Origin: JBJXGV01 sp046160485
GTDB lineage: Bacteria; Orphanbacterota; Orphanbacteria; JBJXGV01
DNA: 64,000 bases
Direction of reading: 5' to 3'
Assembly: GCA_046160485.1 (NCBI GenBank)
Contig: JBJXGV010000028.1
Coordinates: 124,001 to 188,000 of the forward strand
Under the pieces are notes generated by a model that searched no databases, was not told where the DNA came from, and saw only the letters and a list, made by a program, of their open reading frames with translations. The position numbers and the translations under genes were made by a program. Shown here piece after piece: positions 19,041-28,016 of this stretch; positions within the stretch are counted from its first letter, which is position 1; the number at the start of each line of letters is the position of its first letter.

Positions 19041-19991
19041 GTGAGCGGAGGCGCCGCCCCCGCGCTCATCGTCGTCCTCGGACCGACCGCGTCGGGAAAA
19101 ACCGACGTGAGTGTTTCACTCGCGGAGGCGCTCGGCGCGGAGATCGTCTGCGCCGACTCGCGGCAGCTCTACGCGGGGCTCGACATCGGAACGGGAAAAC
19201 CGTCGGCGTCGCAACGCGCGCGCGTTCCGCACCACCTCATCGACACTCTCGATCCCTCGGAGGCCGCCAACGCCGCGGCGTACGCGCGCGCGGCCCGCGC
19301 GGCGATCGCCCAGATTCGCGAGCGCGGAATGCGCGCGATCGTCACGGGCGGCTCCGGGCTCTACGTACGCGCGCTGCTCGATGGGATCTTCGATGGCCCG
19401 GGGCGTAACGCGCAGCTTCGAACAGAAATCGCGGAGCGCGCCGCGCGCATGGGCTGGGCGGCGCTCCATGCGGAAGTCGCAGAGCGTGATCCGGAATCCG
19501 CGGCGCGCATTCATCCCAACGACGCGGTCCGAATCACGCGCGCGCTCGAGATCATGAAGATGACGGGGCTTTCGGCGAGCGAGGCACGCCGCCGTGGCGC
19601 GATGCCGCCGATCGAACTCGGGTATCGCGCGTTCGCGATCGACTGGCCGCGCGGGGCGCTCGACGAACGCATCCGCGCGCGGTTCTCCGCGATGCTCGAT
19701 GCCGGCCTCGTCGCGGAGGTGCGCGCGCTCTTGGCGCGCGGCGTCGCCGCGGACGCCCCTGCGTTCGACGCACCCGGCTACCGAGAGATCGTCGCGCATC
19801 TCGCGGGGGAGATGACGCTCGAGCGCGCCGCGGAACTCGCGATCATCGCGACACGGCAGTACGCGAAACGCCAGATGACGTGGTTTCGGCGCGTCGCCGC
19901 GCTCGAATGGATTTCGGCGCAGCCTACGAGCGAGGAGACCGCGAGGCGCGTGCTCGACGCACTCGCCGCTAGCGATGGGGCAAAAGCGTGA
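19041..19991 (+). CDS. miaA: tRNA dimethylallyltransferase MiaA
   Basis: Adds a dimethylallyl group to A37 of tRNAs reading UNN codons, giving the substrate of MiaB. Motifs are the P-loop GPTASGKTD, ADSRQLYAGLDIGTGKPS and the C-terminal TRQYAKRQMTWFR. A start at GTG 19041, one base after the mutL stop, gives 316 residues, close to the family norm. A longer form from ATG 18975 would add 22 residues overlapping mutL and lacks homology-like sequence. Confidence 0.93.
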   Translation: MSGGAAPALIVVLGPTASGKTDVSVSLAEALGAEIVCADSRQLYAGLDIGTGKPSASQRARVPHHLIDTLDPSEAANAAAYARAARAAIAQIRERGMRAIVTGGSGLYVRALLDGIFDGPGRNAQLRTEIAERAARMGWAALHAEVAERDPESAARIHPNDAVRITRALEIMKMTGLSASEARRRGAMPPIELGYRAFAIDWPRGALDERIRARFSAMLDAGLVAEVRALLARGVAADAPAFDAPGYREIVAHLAGEMTLERAAELAIIATRQYAKRQMTWFRRVAALEWISAQPTSEETARRVLDALAASDGAKA

Positions 19992-20014
19992 CCGGCATGA
20001 CGGCGCGCGTTTGC

Positions 20015-20043
20015 TTGACGCCCCCGCAGGCGCCCGATAGTAT
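20015..20043 (+). promoter_or_regulatory. Promoter for tRNA-Gly
   Basis: TTGACG at 20015-20020, a 17-base spacer, then TAGTAT at 20038-20043. Predicted transcription starts about 45 bases before the tRNA. Confidence 0.65.
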
Positions 20044-20094
20044 GCCGTGCGCGCGTGATTTCACTTCGGATGCTTCGTCGGCACGTGCACTCAA

Positions 20095-20170
20095 GCGGGA
20101 ATAGCTCAGTTGGTAGAGCATCAGCTTCCCAAGCTGAGGGTCGCGGGTTCGAGCCCCGTTTCCCGCTCCA
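20095..20170 (+). tRNA. tRNA-Gly (anticodon CCC)
   Basis: A 76-base tRNA. The acceptor stem GCGGGAA pairs with TTCCCGC. The anticodon arm TCAGC-TTCCCAA-GCTGA gives CCC, and the T arm is CGGGG-like with TTCGAGC. Discriminator T is followed by an encoded CCA. Confidence 0.97.
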
Positions 20171-20182
20171 AGAATCCCAGCG

Positions 20183-20217
20183 CGCCGCGGGTCTTCGGGT
20201 CCGCGGCGTTGTTCTTT
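20183..20217 (+). terminator. Rho-independent terminator after tRNA-Gly
   Basis: The perfect 8 bp stem CGCCGCGG/CCGCGGCG (20183-20190 with 20201-20208) and a 10-base loop are followed by TTGTTCTTT. Confidence 0.75.
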
Positions 20218-20261
20218 CCTGCCATGTCACCTGAGATACTTGAGCTAAGCCGTTAGTTTTA

Positions 20262-20290
20262 TTGACAGACATCTCGACGAGTGATAGTTT
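20262..20290 (+). promoter_or_regulatory. Promoter for the DUF512 gene
   Basis: TTGACA at 20262-20267, a 17-base spacer, then TAGTTT at 20285-20290. The -35 box coincides with an in-frame TTG that would otherwise look like an early start codon, an argument for starting the protein at ATG 20382. Confidence 0.55.
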
Positions 20291-20381
20291 CGCCGCACTG
20301 ACGCCTTCCGCACCGCCGACGCGGTGCCCGTCGCACAGAACCCCGGCCGCACCGAATCTCCAGACGAGGATCCGCTTCGCA

Positions 20382-21725
20382 ATGATCATTCGCAGCATTC
20401 GCGCGGGAAGCCCTGCATCCGAATTTCCGCTCGCCCCAGGCGACGAAATCCTCGAGGTGAACGGCCAACCGGTGCGCGATCGCGTCGATTACCGCTTTCT
20501 GGAAGCCGACGAGGTTCTCGAAATCCGCTATCGCAGCGCGGGCGGGGCGGAGCAGCGCCTCACGATCGAAAAGGATCCGGACCTCGACCTCGGTCTCGAA
20601 TTCGACGAGGCCAAGATTCGCGAGTGCCACAACAAGTGCCCGTTCTGCTTCGTCGATCAATCGCCGCGCTCCGGAGTCCGCAAAGAACTCGACATTCGCG
20701 ACGATGACTATCTTCTTTCGTTCGAACACGGGAACTTCATCACGCTCACGAATCTGAAGGAGTGGGAGTTTCAGCGCATTCTCGATCAGCGTCTCTCGCC
20801 GCTTTACGTTTCCGTGCACGCGACGGATCCGGAAGCGCGGCGGCGGCTCGTCGTGCACAAGAATGCGGGGCAGATCATGACGCTCCTGAAGCGTCTCGCA
20901 GCCGGCGGGATTCGCATGCATACGCAGGCGGTGATTTGTCCCGGCTGGAACGACGGCGAAATCATGGAGCAAACGATTCGCGATCTCGCGGCGCTTCAGC
21001 CGGAAATCGAGACGCTCGCGATCGTGCCCGTCGGGCTGACGGCGCATCGCGAAGGGCTTCCGCACATCGATCCGATCACACCGGCGATGGCGAGCGCGAT
21101 GCTCGCGCAGATCGCGCAGTGGCAAGAGCGCTTCCTGCGCGACAACGACACGCGCTTCGTTTTTCCCGCCGATGAACTTTTCCTCCTCGCGGGCGAGGAC
21201 GTGCCGGGCGCGGCGTATTACGAAGGCTTTCCGCAGGAGGAGAACGGCGTCGGGATGACGCGGCGCTTTCTCGACGAGTTCGCGCGCGCGTCGCGGCGCT
21301 TGCCCGAACGCGTTCCTCGCGCAACGCGCATCGCATGGGTGACCGGCGCGCTCGCGGCGCCGGTCATGCGCGCGCGCGTCATGCCGCGGCTTGCGCGCGT
21401 CGGCGGGCTCGCGGCGCAGCTCATCGAAGTGGAGAACGCGTTCTACGGCCCGAGCGTCACGTGCGCGGGTCTTTTGAGCGGCGAGGATATCGCGAGCGCA
21501 CTCGAACACGCCGGCGAGTTCGATGCCGTGCTCTTGCCCGGGAACGTGTTGAACGCCGACGAACTCTTCGTCGACAGCATGCCGCTCGACGCGGTGCGCG
21601 CGCGCGTCCGCGGGCCGATCGTCATAGCCAGCAGCGGCCTCGCCGAACTCTTCGAGGACGCGGGCATCGCGGCGCCGCCACGCTCCGCAACGCGTTCGCG
21701 GCCAGCGCCGCGCCACGCACGATGA
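20382..21725 (+). CDS. DUF512 radical-SAM/PDZ protein
   Basis: A 447-residue member of the DUF512 family of putative Fe-S oxidoreductases. It has an N-terminal PDZ-like domain (IRAGSPASEF...GDEILEVNGQPV), then the radical-SAM-type cluster CHNKCPFCF near residue 83, and the C-terminal DUF512 domain (about 240-440). The biochemical reaction is not known; the family is often encoded beside Der, as here. ATG 20382 has a GACGAGGA sequence about 12 bases upstream, and the 40 residues upstream in frame are low-complexity and overlap a promoter. Confidence 0.85.
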   Translation: MIIRSIRAGSPASEFPLAPGDEILEVNGQPVRDRVDYRFLEADEVLEIRYRSAGGAEQRLTIEKDPDLDLGLEFDEAKIRECHNKCPFCFVDQSPRSGVRKELDIRDDDYLLSFEHGNFITLTNLKEWEFQRILDQRLSPLYVSVHATDPEARRRLVVHKNAGQIMTLLKRLAAGGIRMHTQAVICPGWNDGEIMEQTIRDLAALQPEIETLAIVPVGLTAHREGLPHIDPITPAMASAMLAQIAQWQERFLRDNDTRFVFPADELFLLAGEDVPGAAYYEGFPQEENGVGMTRRFLDEFARASRRLPERVPRATRIAWVTGALAAPVMRARVMPRLARVGGLAAQLIEVENAFYGPSVTCAGLLSGEDIASALEHAGEFDAVLLPGNVLNADELFVDSMPLDAVRARVRGPIVIASSGLAELFEDAGIAAPPRSATRSRPAPRHAR

Positions 21726-21747
21726 GGCGCCCGGCGTGAGAGAGCGC

Positions 21748-23073
21748 ATGCCGGTCGCGGCGATCATCGGCCGGCCGAACGTCGGCAAGTCGACGCTCTT
21801 CAATCGGCTGATCGGACAGCGCCGCGCCGTCACCTCGGAGCACGCGGGAACGACGCGCGACCGCCTCTACTCGAAAGTGACGTGGAACGGGCGCGATTTC
21901 CTCCTCGCCGACACGGGCGGCCTCGTCTCGAATCCGGAGACTCAGATCGAAGCGGGGATTCGCGTGCAGGCACTCGAGGCGGTGCGAGAAGCGGATGTCG
22001 TGCTTCTCATCATCGATGGGGGCGAGGGTCCGCAGCCCGAGGACTTCGATGTCGCGTCGCTTCTGCGGCCGCTCGAGCGCCGACTGCTTCTCGTCGCCAA
22101 CAAGGTCGATCGCCAAGAACTCGAGGCGCAATCGCACGAGGCGTCGCGCCTCGGACTCGGCGTGCCGCTCATGATCTCGGCGATGCAGGGACGCGGTATC
22201 GGCGATCTGCTCGACGCCGTCACCGAGCTGTTGCCCGAGGCGGAGCCGCTCGAGGACGAGGCGGGCATTCGTATCGCCGTCGTCGGCCGGCCGAACGTCG
22301 GCAAGTCGTCGCTCGTCAACGCACTCACGGGACGCGACGAAGTGCTCGTCGCCGACGAACCGGGAACCACGCGCGATGCCGTCGACACGCGCATCGTGCA
22401 CAACGGCGTTCCGTTCGTCCTGATCGACACCGCGGGCCTTCGGCGACGTACGCGCGTCGACGACGCGATCGAGTACCACTCCGTGTTGCGCACGCTGAAG
22501 GTGCTCGATGCGTGCGACGTCGCGCTCGTGCTCTTCGAGGCGACGCACCCCCCCGAGAAGCAGGACCAGCGAATCGCGGGGATGGCGGAGGCGGCGGGGA
22601 AGGGCATCATACTCCTCGCGAACAAATGGGACCTCACGTCGGGGGATGAGTCGGGCGCGCGCGCTCTTTTTCGCGACAAGCTGCCGTTTCTCGATTGGGC
22701 GCCGTTGCGATTCATATCCGCGAAGACGGGCGCGTCTCTGGGCGACGTACTTCCTCTCGCCGCGACCGTTCACAAGGAGTGCCATCATCGCGTGCCGACG
22801 TCGTCGCTGATCCGAACGATGCGCTCGCTCTGGACGAAGCACCCGCCGCCCGGCATCTCGAACAGCGGGCTCTTCGCGTCGCAGTCGAACACGAATCCGC
22901 CGACGTTCGTGATATTTCTCCGGCGGCCGGAGGAGATGCCGCGCCACTACCTCCGCTATCTCGAGAACGGGTTGCGCGAGGCGTACGGCTTTCGGGGCGC
23001 GCCGCTGCGTATTCACCTGAAGAAGAAGAAAGAGCGGAAGCGCGAGGTGAGCCGCGATCACTGGGCGTCGTGA
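21748..23073 (+). CDS. der: Ribosome assembly GTPase Der (EngA)
   Basis: Essential double GTPase needed for 50S subunit maturation. It has two G domains, each with GRPNVGKS (about residues 8 and 176), DTGG or DTAG, and NKVD or NKWD, then a C-terminal KH-like domain and a basic tail (KKKKERKREV). Starting at ATG 21748 gives 441 residues; a GTG at 21736 is an alternative. The stop overlaps the start of gpsA. Confidence 0.97.
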   Translation: MPVAAIIGRPNVGKSTLFNRLIGQRRAVTSEHAGTTRDRLYSKVTWNGRDFLLADTGGLVSNPETQIEAGIRVQALEAVREADVVLLIIDGGEGPQPEDFDVASLLRPLERRLLLVANKVDRQELEAQSHEASRLGLGVPLMISAMQGRGIGDLLDAVTELLPEAEPLEDEAGIRIAVVGRPNVGKSSLVNALTGRDEVLVADEPGTTRDAVDTRIVHNGVPFVLIDTAGLRRRTRVDDAIEYHSVLRTLKVLDACDVALVLFEATHPPEKQDQRIAGMAEAAGKGIILLANKWDLTSGDESGARALFRDKLPFLDWAPLRFISAKTGASLGDVLPLAATVHKECHHRVPTSSLIRTMRSLWTKHPPPGISNSGLFASQSNTNPPTFVIFLRRPEEMPRHYLRYLENGLREAYGFRGAPLRIHLKKKKERKREVSRDHWAS

Positions 23074-24122
23074 TGGATAAGGCCGACCCAGTCCGCCGCG
23101 TTGTTCGCGGAACTCCGGCACGCCGCGTCGCGGTTCTTGGCGCCGGATCGTGGGGGACATGCCTTGCGCTCCTGCTTCACGCGAAAGGGGAATCCGTCGC
23201 GCTCTGGGCGCGGCATCCCGAACGCGCCGACGCGATTCGCTCGCACGGCGAGAATCGCACCTACCTTCCGGGCGTCCCGGTCCCCGCGAGTCTTCCGATT
23301 TCGACCGACCTTGCGGAATCCCTGCGCGGCGCGCACGCCGTCGTCTTCTCGGTCCCCTCGCGTTCCCTGCGCGACGTCGCGCGAGCGAGTGCGCCCCATA
23401 TCGACGAACACGCCACACTCGTCTCCGCGGTGAAAGGGATCGAAGAGGAATCGCTGCGACGTATGAGCGAGGTGCTCTCGGATGAAGCGCAGCGTTCGCG
23501 CGCGCAGGAAATCGTCGCGCTCGCCGGCCCGAGCCACTCGGAGGAAGTCGCGCGCCAGATGCCGACCGCCGTCGCCGCCGCGTCGCCGTCGGCCGCCGCC
23601 GCGGAGCGCGTGCGCGATCTGTTCATGACCGATTCGTTTCGCGTCTACACGAACGATGATTTGCTCGGCGTCGAGCTGGCCGTGTCGCTGAAGAACATCA
23701 TCGCGATCGCGGCCGGGCTCTGTGACGGCCTCGGATTCGGCGACAACACGCGCGGCGCGCTTCTTACGCGCGGCCTCGCCGAGATCACGCGGCTCGGCGT
23801 TGCGCTCGGCGCTCGCGAGCGCACGTTCTGGGGCCTCGCCGGAATCGGCGACCTCGTGACGACGTGCGTATCGAATCACAGCAGGAATCGGCGCCTCGGC
23901 GAAGAGATCGCGCGCGGACGCTCGCTCTCCGAGGCGCTCGAACGCATCGGCATGGTCGCGGAGGGTGTGCCGACGACACGCTCCGCGGTGCGCCTCGCCG
24001 AGCGGACCGGCGTCGAGATGCCGATCACGCGCGAGGTTCACGCGATCCTTTTCGAGGGACGCGAACCGCTTCAGGCAATGGACTCGCTCATGCGCCGCGT
24101 ACCCAAGTCCGAACTCGTGTAG
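23073..24122 (+). CDS. gpsA: Glycerol-3-phosphate dehydrogenase [NAD(P)+]
   Basis: Reduces dihydroxyacetone phosphate to sn-glycerol 3-phosphate, the backbone for phospholipids. The 349 residues show the dinucleotide-binding GAGSWGTCLA near residue 24, GPSHSEEVA, the catalytic lysine block VSLKNIIAIAAG and GLAGIGDLV. ATG 23073 overlaps the der stop by one base; GTG 23070 is also possible. The acyltransferase plsY, often found between der and gpsA, is absent. Confidence 0.96.
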   Translation: MDKADPVRRVVRGTPARRVAVLGAGSWGTCLALLLHAKGESVALWARHPERADAIRSHGENRTYLPGVPVPASLPISTDLAESLRGAHAVVFSVPSRSLRDVARASAPHIDEHATLVSAVKGIEEESLRRMSEVLSDEAQRSRAQEIVALAGPSHSEEVARQMPTAVAAASPSAAAAERVRDLFMTDSFRVYTNDDLLGVELAVSLKNIIAIAAGLCDGLGFGDNTRGALLTRGLAEITRLGVALGARERTFWGLAGIGDLVTTCVSNHSRNRRLGEEIARGRSLSEALERIGMVAEGVPTTRSAVRLAERTGVEMPITREVHAILFEGREPLQAMDSLMRRVPKSELV

Positions 24123-24178
24123 CGCCTAGACCAACTTCGGCGAATGATGAACGCGTTGAATGGCTCGAGGAGAACGTC

Positions 24179-24550
24179 ATGAGAAAATCGCCCGCCGCAA
24201 CGAAAACGTATTACTCGATCACCGAGGTCGCCGGCATCACGAAGGTGAAGCCGCACGTTCTCCGCTACTGGGAGTCGGAGTTTCCGACGCTTCGGCCGAA
24301 GAAGAACCGCGCAGGGAATCGCACGTATCAAACGAACGACATCCGCCAGGTGATTCTTATCAAGCGCCTTCTCTACGATGAGGGCTATACGATCGCCGGC
24401 GCGCGAACGCGTCTGGGCAAGCGCGATCCCGCCGACACCGCGCAAATCGAGATCACGTTCCAAGAAGTGCGCCGCGACGAGGTGCTCCTTGCGCTCCGCC
24501 ATGATCTCGAAGTGCTGCGCGACTCGCTTTCGGAGCCCGAGCGGGAATGA
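24179..24550 (+). CDS. MerR-family transcriptional regulator
   Basis: A 123-residue DNA-binding protein. The winged helix-turn-helix YYSITEVAGITKVKPHVLRY with WESEFPTLRP is typical of the short MerR-like regulators placed near tRNA or cell-cycle genes. The C-terminal part is a helical dimerisation segment; no ligand-binding cysteines are seen. GAGGAG about 7 bases upstream supports ATG 24179. What it regulates is unknown. Confidence 0.85.
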   Translation: MRKSPAATKTYYSITEVAGITKVKPHVLRYWESEFPTLRPKKNRAGNRTYQTNDIRQVILIKRLLYDEGYTIAGARTRLGKRDPADTAQIEITFQEVRRDEVLLALRHDLEVLRDSLSEPERE

Positions 24551-24553
24551 CGC

Positions 24554-24582
24554 TTGTCACGATCCGGCGCGCATGCTACCGT
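24554..24582 (+). promoter_or_regulatory. Probable promoter for tRNA-Pro(GGG)
   Basis: TTGTCA at 24554-24559, 17 bases, then TACCGT at 24577-24582, ending 22 bases before the tRNA. Confidence 0.5.
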
Positions 24583-24604
24583 CTCGGCTCCAATTCTGCT
24601 GGTT

Positions 24605-24681
<77 letters not shown>

Positions 24682-24703
24682 GGTTTCGTCGATTCGATGA
24701 AGA

Positions 24704-24733
24704 CTTCCATGGAACGATGGAAGCCTTTTTTTT
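24704..24733 (+). terminator. Terminator after tRNA-Pro(GGG)
   Basis: Stem CTTCCAT/ATGGAAG (24704-24710 with 24717-24723), a 6-base loop, then CC and eight T residues. Confidence 0.8.
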
Positions 24734-24742
24734 GATGACAGG

Positions 24743-25456
24743 ATGAGCGCAAAACTCGCACTGCTACTTCCGGCACGCAACGAAGAGGAGGGACTGCCAC
24801 GTGTTCTTCCCGGGTGTCTGCGAGTCGCCTCCCGCGCGAACATCCTCGTCGTCGATGATGGCTCGACCGACGCGACGTCGATCGTTGCGGCGCGCTACGG
24901 CGTCGGCGTTCTCACCCTTTCGCCCGGCCGCGGAAAAGGCGGCGCGCTTCGTGCCGGCTTCGAGCGTCTTCTCGGCGAAGGATTCGACGCGATCGTGACG
25001 CTCGATTCCGATGGGCAGCATGACGCGGCGGTCGTGCCGCAGTTCGCCGCGGTTGCCGAGAGCGAGCGCGCGGATCTCGTGATCGGCGCGCGCCCCACAT
25101 CGGTTTCGCTGCCGCGCCGCTTCGCGAACTGGGCGTCGAGCGGCCTTCTGAGCGCGGCGTCCGGCCAGCGCGTTCTCGACGCGCAGTCCGGCTATCGCTG
25201 GCACCGCGCCTCGCTTCTGCGCGAGATCTCGCTCGAAGGCGAGGGGTTCGGCTTCGAGACGGAGATTCTCGTGCGCACGCTCGGGCTGCATCGCCGCATC
25301 GCGCACGTGCCGATCGCGACGATCGCCGCGAACCGGCCGAGCCACATCCGCCCGATTCGCGACGTCGTGCCGCTCATGGCGCAACATGTCACCCTCGCCA
25401 TGAAGATCGCCGTCGCGCGTTCCACGCGCCGCACACCGCGAGGCCGCGCGTCGTGA
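24743..25456 (+). CDS. Family 2 glycosyltransferase (DPM1/DPG-synthase-like)
   Basis: The 237-residue GT-A-fold glycosyltransferase has LLPARNEEEGLPRVL, the nucleotide-binding VVDDGSTD near residue 36 and the metal motif LDSDGQHD near residue 91. There are no membrane segments, so it is probably a soluble or peripheral enzyme moving sugar from a nucleotide to a polyprenyl phosphate. Donor and acceptor cannot be read from sequence. It is the first gene of a coupled set with surE and pcm. The ATG lies 10 bases after the tRNA terminator and has only a weak ribosome site. Confidence 0.85.
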   Translation: MSAKLALLLPARNEEEGLPRVLPGCLRVASRANILVVDDGSTDATSIVAARYGVGVLTLSPGRGKGGALRAGFERLLGEGFDAIVTLDSDGQHDAAVVPQFAAVAESERADLVIGARPTSVSLPRRFANWASSGLLSAASGQRVLDAQSGYRWHRASLLREISLEGEGFGFETEILVRTLGLHRRIAHVPIATIAANRPSHIRPIRDVVPLMAQHVTLAMKIAVARSTRRTPRGRAS

Positions 25457-26199
25457 GCGATTACATTCTGGTGACGAACGACGATGGCATTCACGCGGAG
25501 GGGATTCGCTCGCTCGCCGCCGGCCTCGAAGGACTCGGCGATATCAAGGTGATCGCGCCCGACCGCGAGCAGAGCGCGTCGAGCCATTCGATCACGCTGC
25601 ATCAGCCGCTGCGCATCACGAAGCACGACGAGAATCGCGTCAGCGTCACGGGGACGCCCACCGATTGCGTGCTGCTTGCGGCCAACGGCGTCTTCGGCGG
25701 AAAGCCGCGCCTCGTCATCTCCGGAATCAATCACGGCCCGAATCTCGGCGACGACGTTACGTATTCGGGAACGGTCGCCGCGGCGATGGAAGGATTCCTT
25801 CTCGGGGTGCCGTCGATCGCGGTGTCGCTTGCGGCATCGTCTGGCGAGCTTCATTTCGCGACGGCCGCGCGATTCGCGCGCCGCGTCACAATGAAGATTC
25901 TCGAAGTCGGCGCACCGCTCGGCGCACTCGTGAACATCAACGTCCCGAATCTTCCGGAAGAAGAGATCGCGGGCATCCGCATCACGAAGCTCGGCAAGCG
26001 CCACTACATCGACACGGTGATCGAGAAGACCGACCCGCGCGGCAAACCGTACTTCTGGATCGGCGGCAGTCCGTCGTGGCAGGCGGGAAAGAACACCGAT
26101 CAAGGCGCGATCCTCGATCGCTATGTCTCCATCACGCCGCTCCATCTTGATCTCACGGACTACAAGGCGGTCGTCGAGATGGAGGGATGGAGTCTGTGA
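25453..26199 (+). CDS. surE: 5'/3'-nucleotidase SurE
   Basis: Metal-dependent nucleoside monophosphatase of the stationary-phase survival family. The 248 residues contain the metal site TNDDGIHAEGI, the family block GTPTDCV and SGINHGPNLGDDVTYSGTV. The GTG start overlaps the glycosyltransferase stop by GTGA. Adjacency to pcm repeats the classic surE-pcm pairing, which links nucleotide and protein damage clean-up. Confidence 0.97.
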   Translation: MSDYILVTNDDGIHAEGIRSLAAGLEGLGDIKVIAPDREQSASSHSITLHQPLRITKHDENRVSVTGTPTDCVLLAANGVFGGKPRLVISGINHGPNLGDDVTYSGTVAAAMEGFLLGVPSIAVSLAASSGELHFATAARFARRVTMKILEVGAPLGALVNINVPNLPEEEIAGIRITKLGKRHYIDTVIEKTDPRGKPYFWIGGSPSWQAGKNTDQGAILDRYVSITPLHLDLTDYKAVVEMEGWSL

Positions 26200-26888
26200 T
26201 TTCGGAAGAGCCGTTGCGCGTCGCGGCCACACGACGCGGCGCGCTTCACTTCGGCGCCGCGCGGCGAAAGATGACTGAGCTCTTGCGCGAGAAAGGCGTG
26301 ACCGACGCGCGATTGCTCGAAGCGCTCGCCAGCGTGCCGCGGCATCTCTTCGGGCCGAAGGGGCTCGAAGGCAAGGCGTACGAGGAGACCGCGCTTCCGA
26401 TCGGCCACGGCCAGACGGTTTCGTCGCCGCTTACCGTTGCGCGCATGACGCAGGCGCTCGAGATCGCGCCCGAGGAGAAAGCGCTCGAGATCGGGACCGG
26501 CTCCGGCTATCAGACCGCGGTTCTCGCGCTCCTCGCCGGCCCCGTCTTCACGATCGAGCGCATCGCGGAACTCGCCGACGCCGCGCGCGACACGCTGCGC
26601 GCGCTTGGCCTTGAGCGCGTCAACTTTCGCGTCGGCGACGGCAGCCTCGGATGGAAGGAGTTCGCGCCCTACTCGGTGATTCTCGTGACCGCCGCGTCGC
26701 CTGCGATTCCGGAGCCGCTCCTCGAGCAACTCGCGGAAGGCGGCCGTCTCATCGTCCCCGTCGGCGAAGGCGAGCGCCAGGAACTCGTGCTCGTGCGGCG
26801 CGAGCGAGGGCGATTCAAGTCGATTCCGCTTGGAGAGTGCCTCTTCGTACCTCTCATCGGGCGCGCGGGATTCCGCATTCCCAGTTGA
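26196..26888 (+). CDS. pcm: Protein-L-isoaspartate O-methyltransferase
   Basis: Methylates isoaspartyl residues with S-adenosylmethionine to start their repair. The protein has the substrate motif GHGQTVSSP near residue 72 and the SAM loop LEIGTGSGYQTA near residue 96. The GTG at 26196 gives 230 residues, overlaps the surE stop, and has GGAGGG 9 bases upstream; ATG 26187 would have no room for that site. Confidence 0.95.
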   Translation: MISEEPLRVAATRRGALHFGAARRKMTELLREKGVTDARLLEALASVPRHLFGPKGLEGKAYEETALPIGHGQTVSSPLTVARMTQALEIAPEEKALEIGTGSGYQTAVLALLAGPVFTIERIAELADAARDTLRALGLERVNFRVGDGSLGWKEFAPYSVILVTAASPAIPEPLLEQLAEGGRLIVPVGEGERQELVLVRRERGRFKSIPLGECLFVPLIGRAGFRIPS

Positions 26889-26913
26889 GTCTCGGGGCCT
26901 CGATCTGTACACT
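26885..26913 (+). promoter_or_regulatory. Promoter for tRNA-Pro(CGG)
   Basis: TTGAGT at 26885-26890, 17 bases, then TACACT at 26908-26913. The -35 box overlaps the last codons of pcm. Confidence 0.6.
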
Positions 26914-26931
26914 GTGCCGGTTCTTTTGGGT

Positions 26932-27008
26932 CGGGGCGTAGCGCAGCCCGGTAGCGCACCTGCTTCGGGAGCAGGGGGCCGGAGGTTCAAATCCTCTCGC
27001 CCCGACCA
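26932..27008 (+). tRNA. tRNA-Pro (anticodon CGG)
   Basis: A 77-base tRNA nearly identical in its arms to the GGG isoacceptor 2.3 kb upstream. Acceptor CGGGGCG/CGCCCCG, anticodon arm CCTGC-TTCGGGA-GCAGG (CGG), CCA encoded. A T-rich run follows directly. Confidence 0.97.
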
Positions 27009-27055
27009 TTTTTCTTTGCCACGCGCGGCCAATCTCATTCGCGGATACCGGCACA

Positions 27056-27343
27056 ATGACGTCGCCATCCCTCCATCTCTTCGTGACCGGCCGCGTGCAA
27101 GGTGTCGGCTTTCGATACTTCATTCAGCGAGAAGCGGTGCGGCTCGGCCTGACGGGCTGGGTGCGCAACGTTCCCGACGGACGCGTCGAGATCGACGCGC
27201 AAGGTGCGCGCGAGCGCCTCGACGATCTGCTGCGTGCCGCGCGGCGCGGGCCGCAGCTTTCTCACGTCACGGATGTCGTCGAGGAGTGGGGCAGCGTTGA
27301 GTCCACCGCGAGCGCGTTCGTGATTCGCCACGACACCGGTTGA
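27056..27343 (+). CDS. acyP: Acylphosphatase
   Basis: Small enzyme hydrolysing acyl phosphates. The 95 residues carry the full signature GRVQGVGFRYF, including the catalytic Arg, and GWVRNVPDGRVE with the catalytic Asn. Length and composition are normal. It lies 47 bases after tRNA-Pro and 55 bases before apt. Confidence 0.93.
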   Translation: MTSPSLHLFVTGRVQGVGFRYFIQREAVRLGLTGWVRNVPDGRVEIDAQGARERLDDLLRAARRGPQLSHVTDVVEEWGSVESTASAFVIRHDTG

Positions 27344-27398
27344 GCGCGCGAACGACGCGCATTCCTCACATCACGATTTCCACGGAGACGACGAAATC

Positions 27399-27914
27399 AT
27401 GCGAGACCTCAAGGCGCTCATCCGCGAGATCCCCGATTTTCCGAAGCCGGGAATTCTCTTCAAGGACATCACGACACTGTTGCGCGACGCCGGCGCGTTC
27501 GACGAAGCGATGCGCCGCGTCACGGATCTCGCGCGCCCGCTCGCGCCGCAGCAAGTCGTCTGCGTCGAGTCGCGCGGCTTTCTCGTGGGCGCGCCGGTCG
27601 CCCGCGATCTCGGCGCCGGCGTCATCCCGATTCGCAAGCCCGGCAAACTCCCCGGCGCCATTCTGCGCGAAGAGTACGCGCTCGAGTACGGCACCGACGC
27701 GCTCGAGATGCACGAAGGCGCGATCGCGCCGGGCCAGCGCGTTCTCGTCGTCGACGATGTGCTCGCGACCGGCGGCACCGCGTCCGCAGCGGCGCGCCTC
27801 ATCGCTCGCGCAGGCGGTGTCCTCGCCGGCTACGTCTTCCTGATCGAACTCTCAGCGCTCGGCGGCCGCGCGCGCCTCGGCGCCGCGCCCGCTCACGCAC
27901 TGATCACGTACTAG
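27399..27914 (+). CDS. apt: Adenine phosphoribosyltransferase
   Basis: Salvages adenine to AMP using PRPP. The 171 residues start MRDLKALIREIPDFPKPGI, as in most Apt proteins. They carry ESRGF near residue 58 and the PRPP loop VLVVDDVLATGGTASAA near residue 113. GGAGACGA shortly upstream of the ATG may act as the ribosome site. No terminator is evident before the next gene's promoter. Confidence 0.97.
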   Translation: MRDLKALIREIPDFPKPGILFKDITTLLRDAGAFDEAMRRVTDLARPLAPQQVVCVESRGFLVGAPVARDLGAGVIPIRKPGKLPGAILREEYALEYGTDALEMHEGAIAPGQRVLVVDDVLATGGTASAAARLIARAGGVLAGYVFLIELSALGGRARLGAAPAHALITY

Positions 27915-27933
27915 GCAGACCCGAATTTGTGGA

Positions 27934-27963
27934 TCGACGGGTCCTCATCGGCCGCGTTACAGT
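27934..27963 (+). promoter_or_regulatory. Possible promoter for the LVIVD-repeat gene
   Basis: TCGACG at 27934-27939, 18 bases, then TACAGT at 27958-27963. Each box has four of six consensus bases, and the site lies 54 bases before the ATG. Confidence 0.4.
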
Positions 27964-28016
27964 AGCCGAGTCCGAACCCGTTCACGGCTCATCGATCGTT
28001 TTCGGGGGGAGCCCGC

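Noticed and set aside
20262..20381. N-terminal extension of the DUF512 protein from TTG
   Set aside because: The TTG is the -35 box TTGACA of a promoter, the extra residues are low-complexity, and ATG 20382 has a ribosome site.
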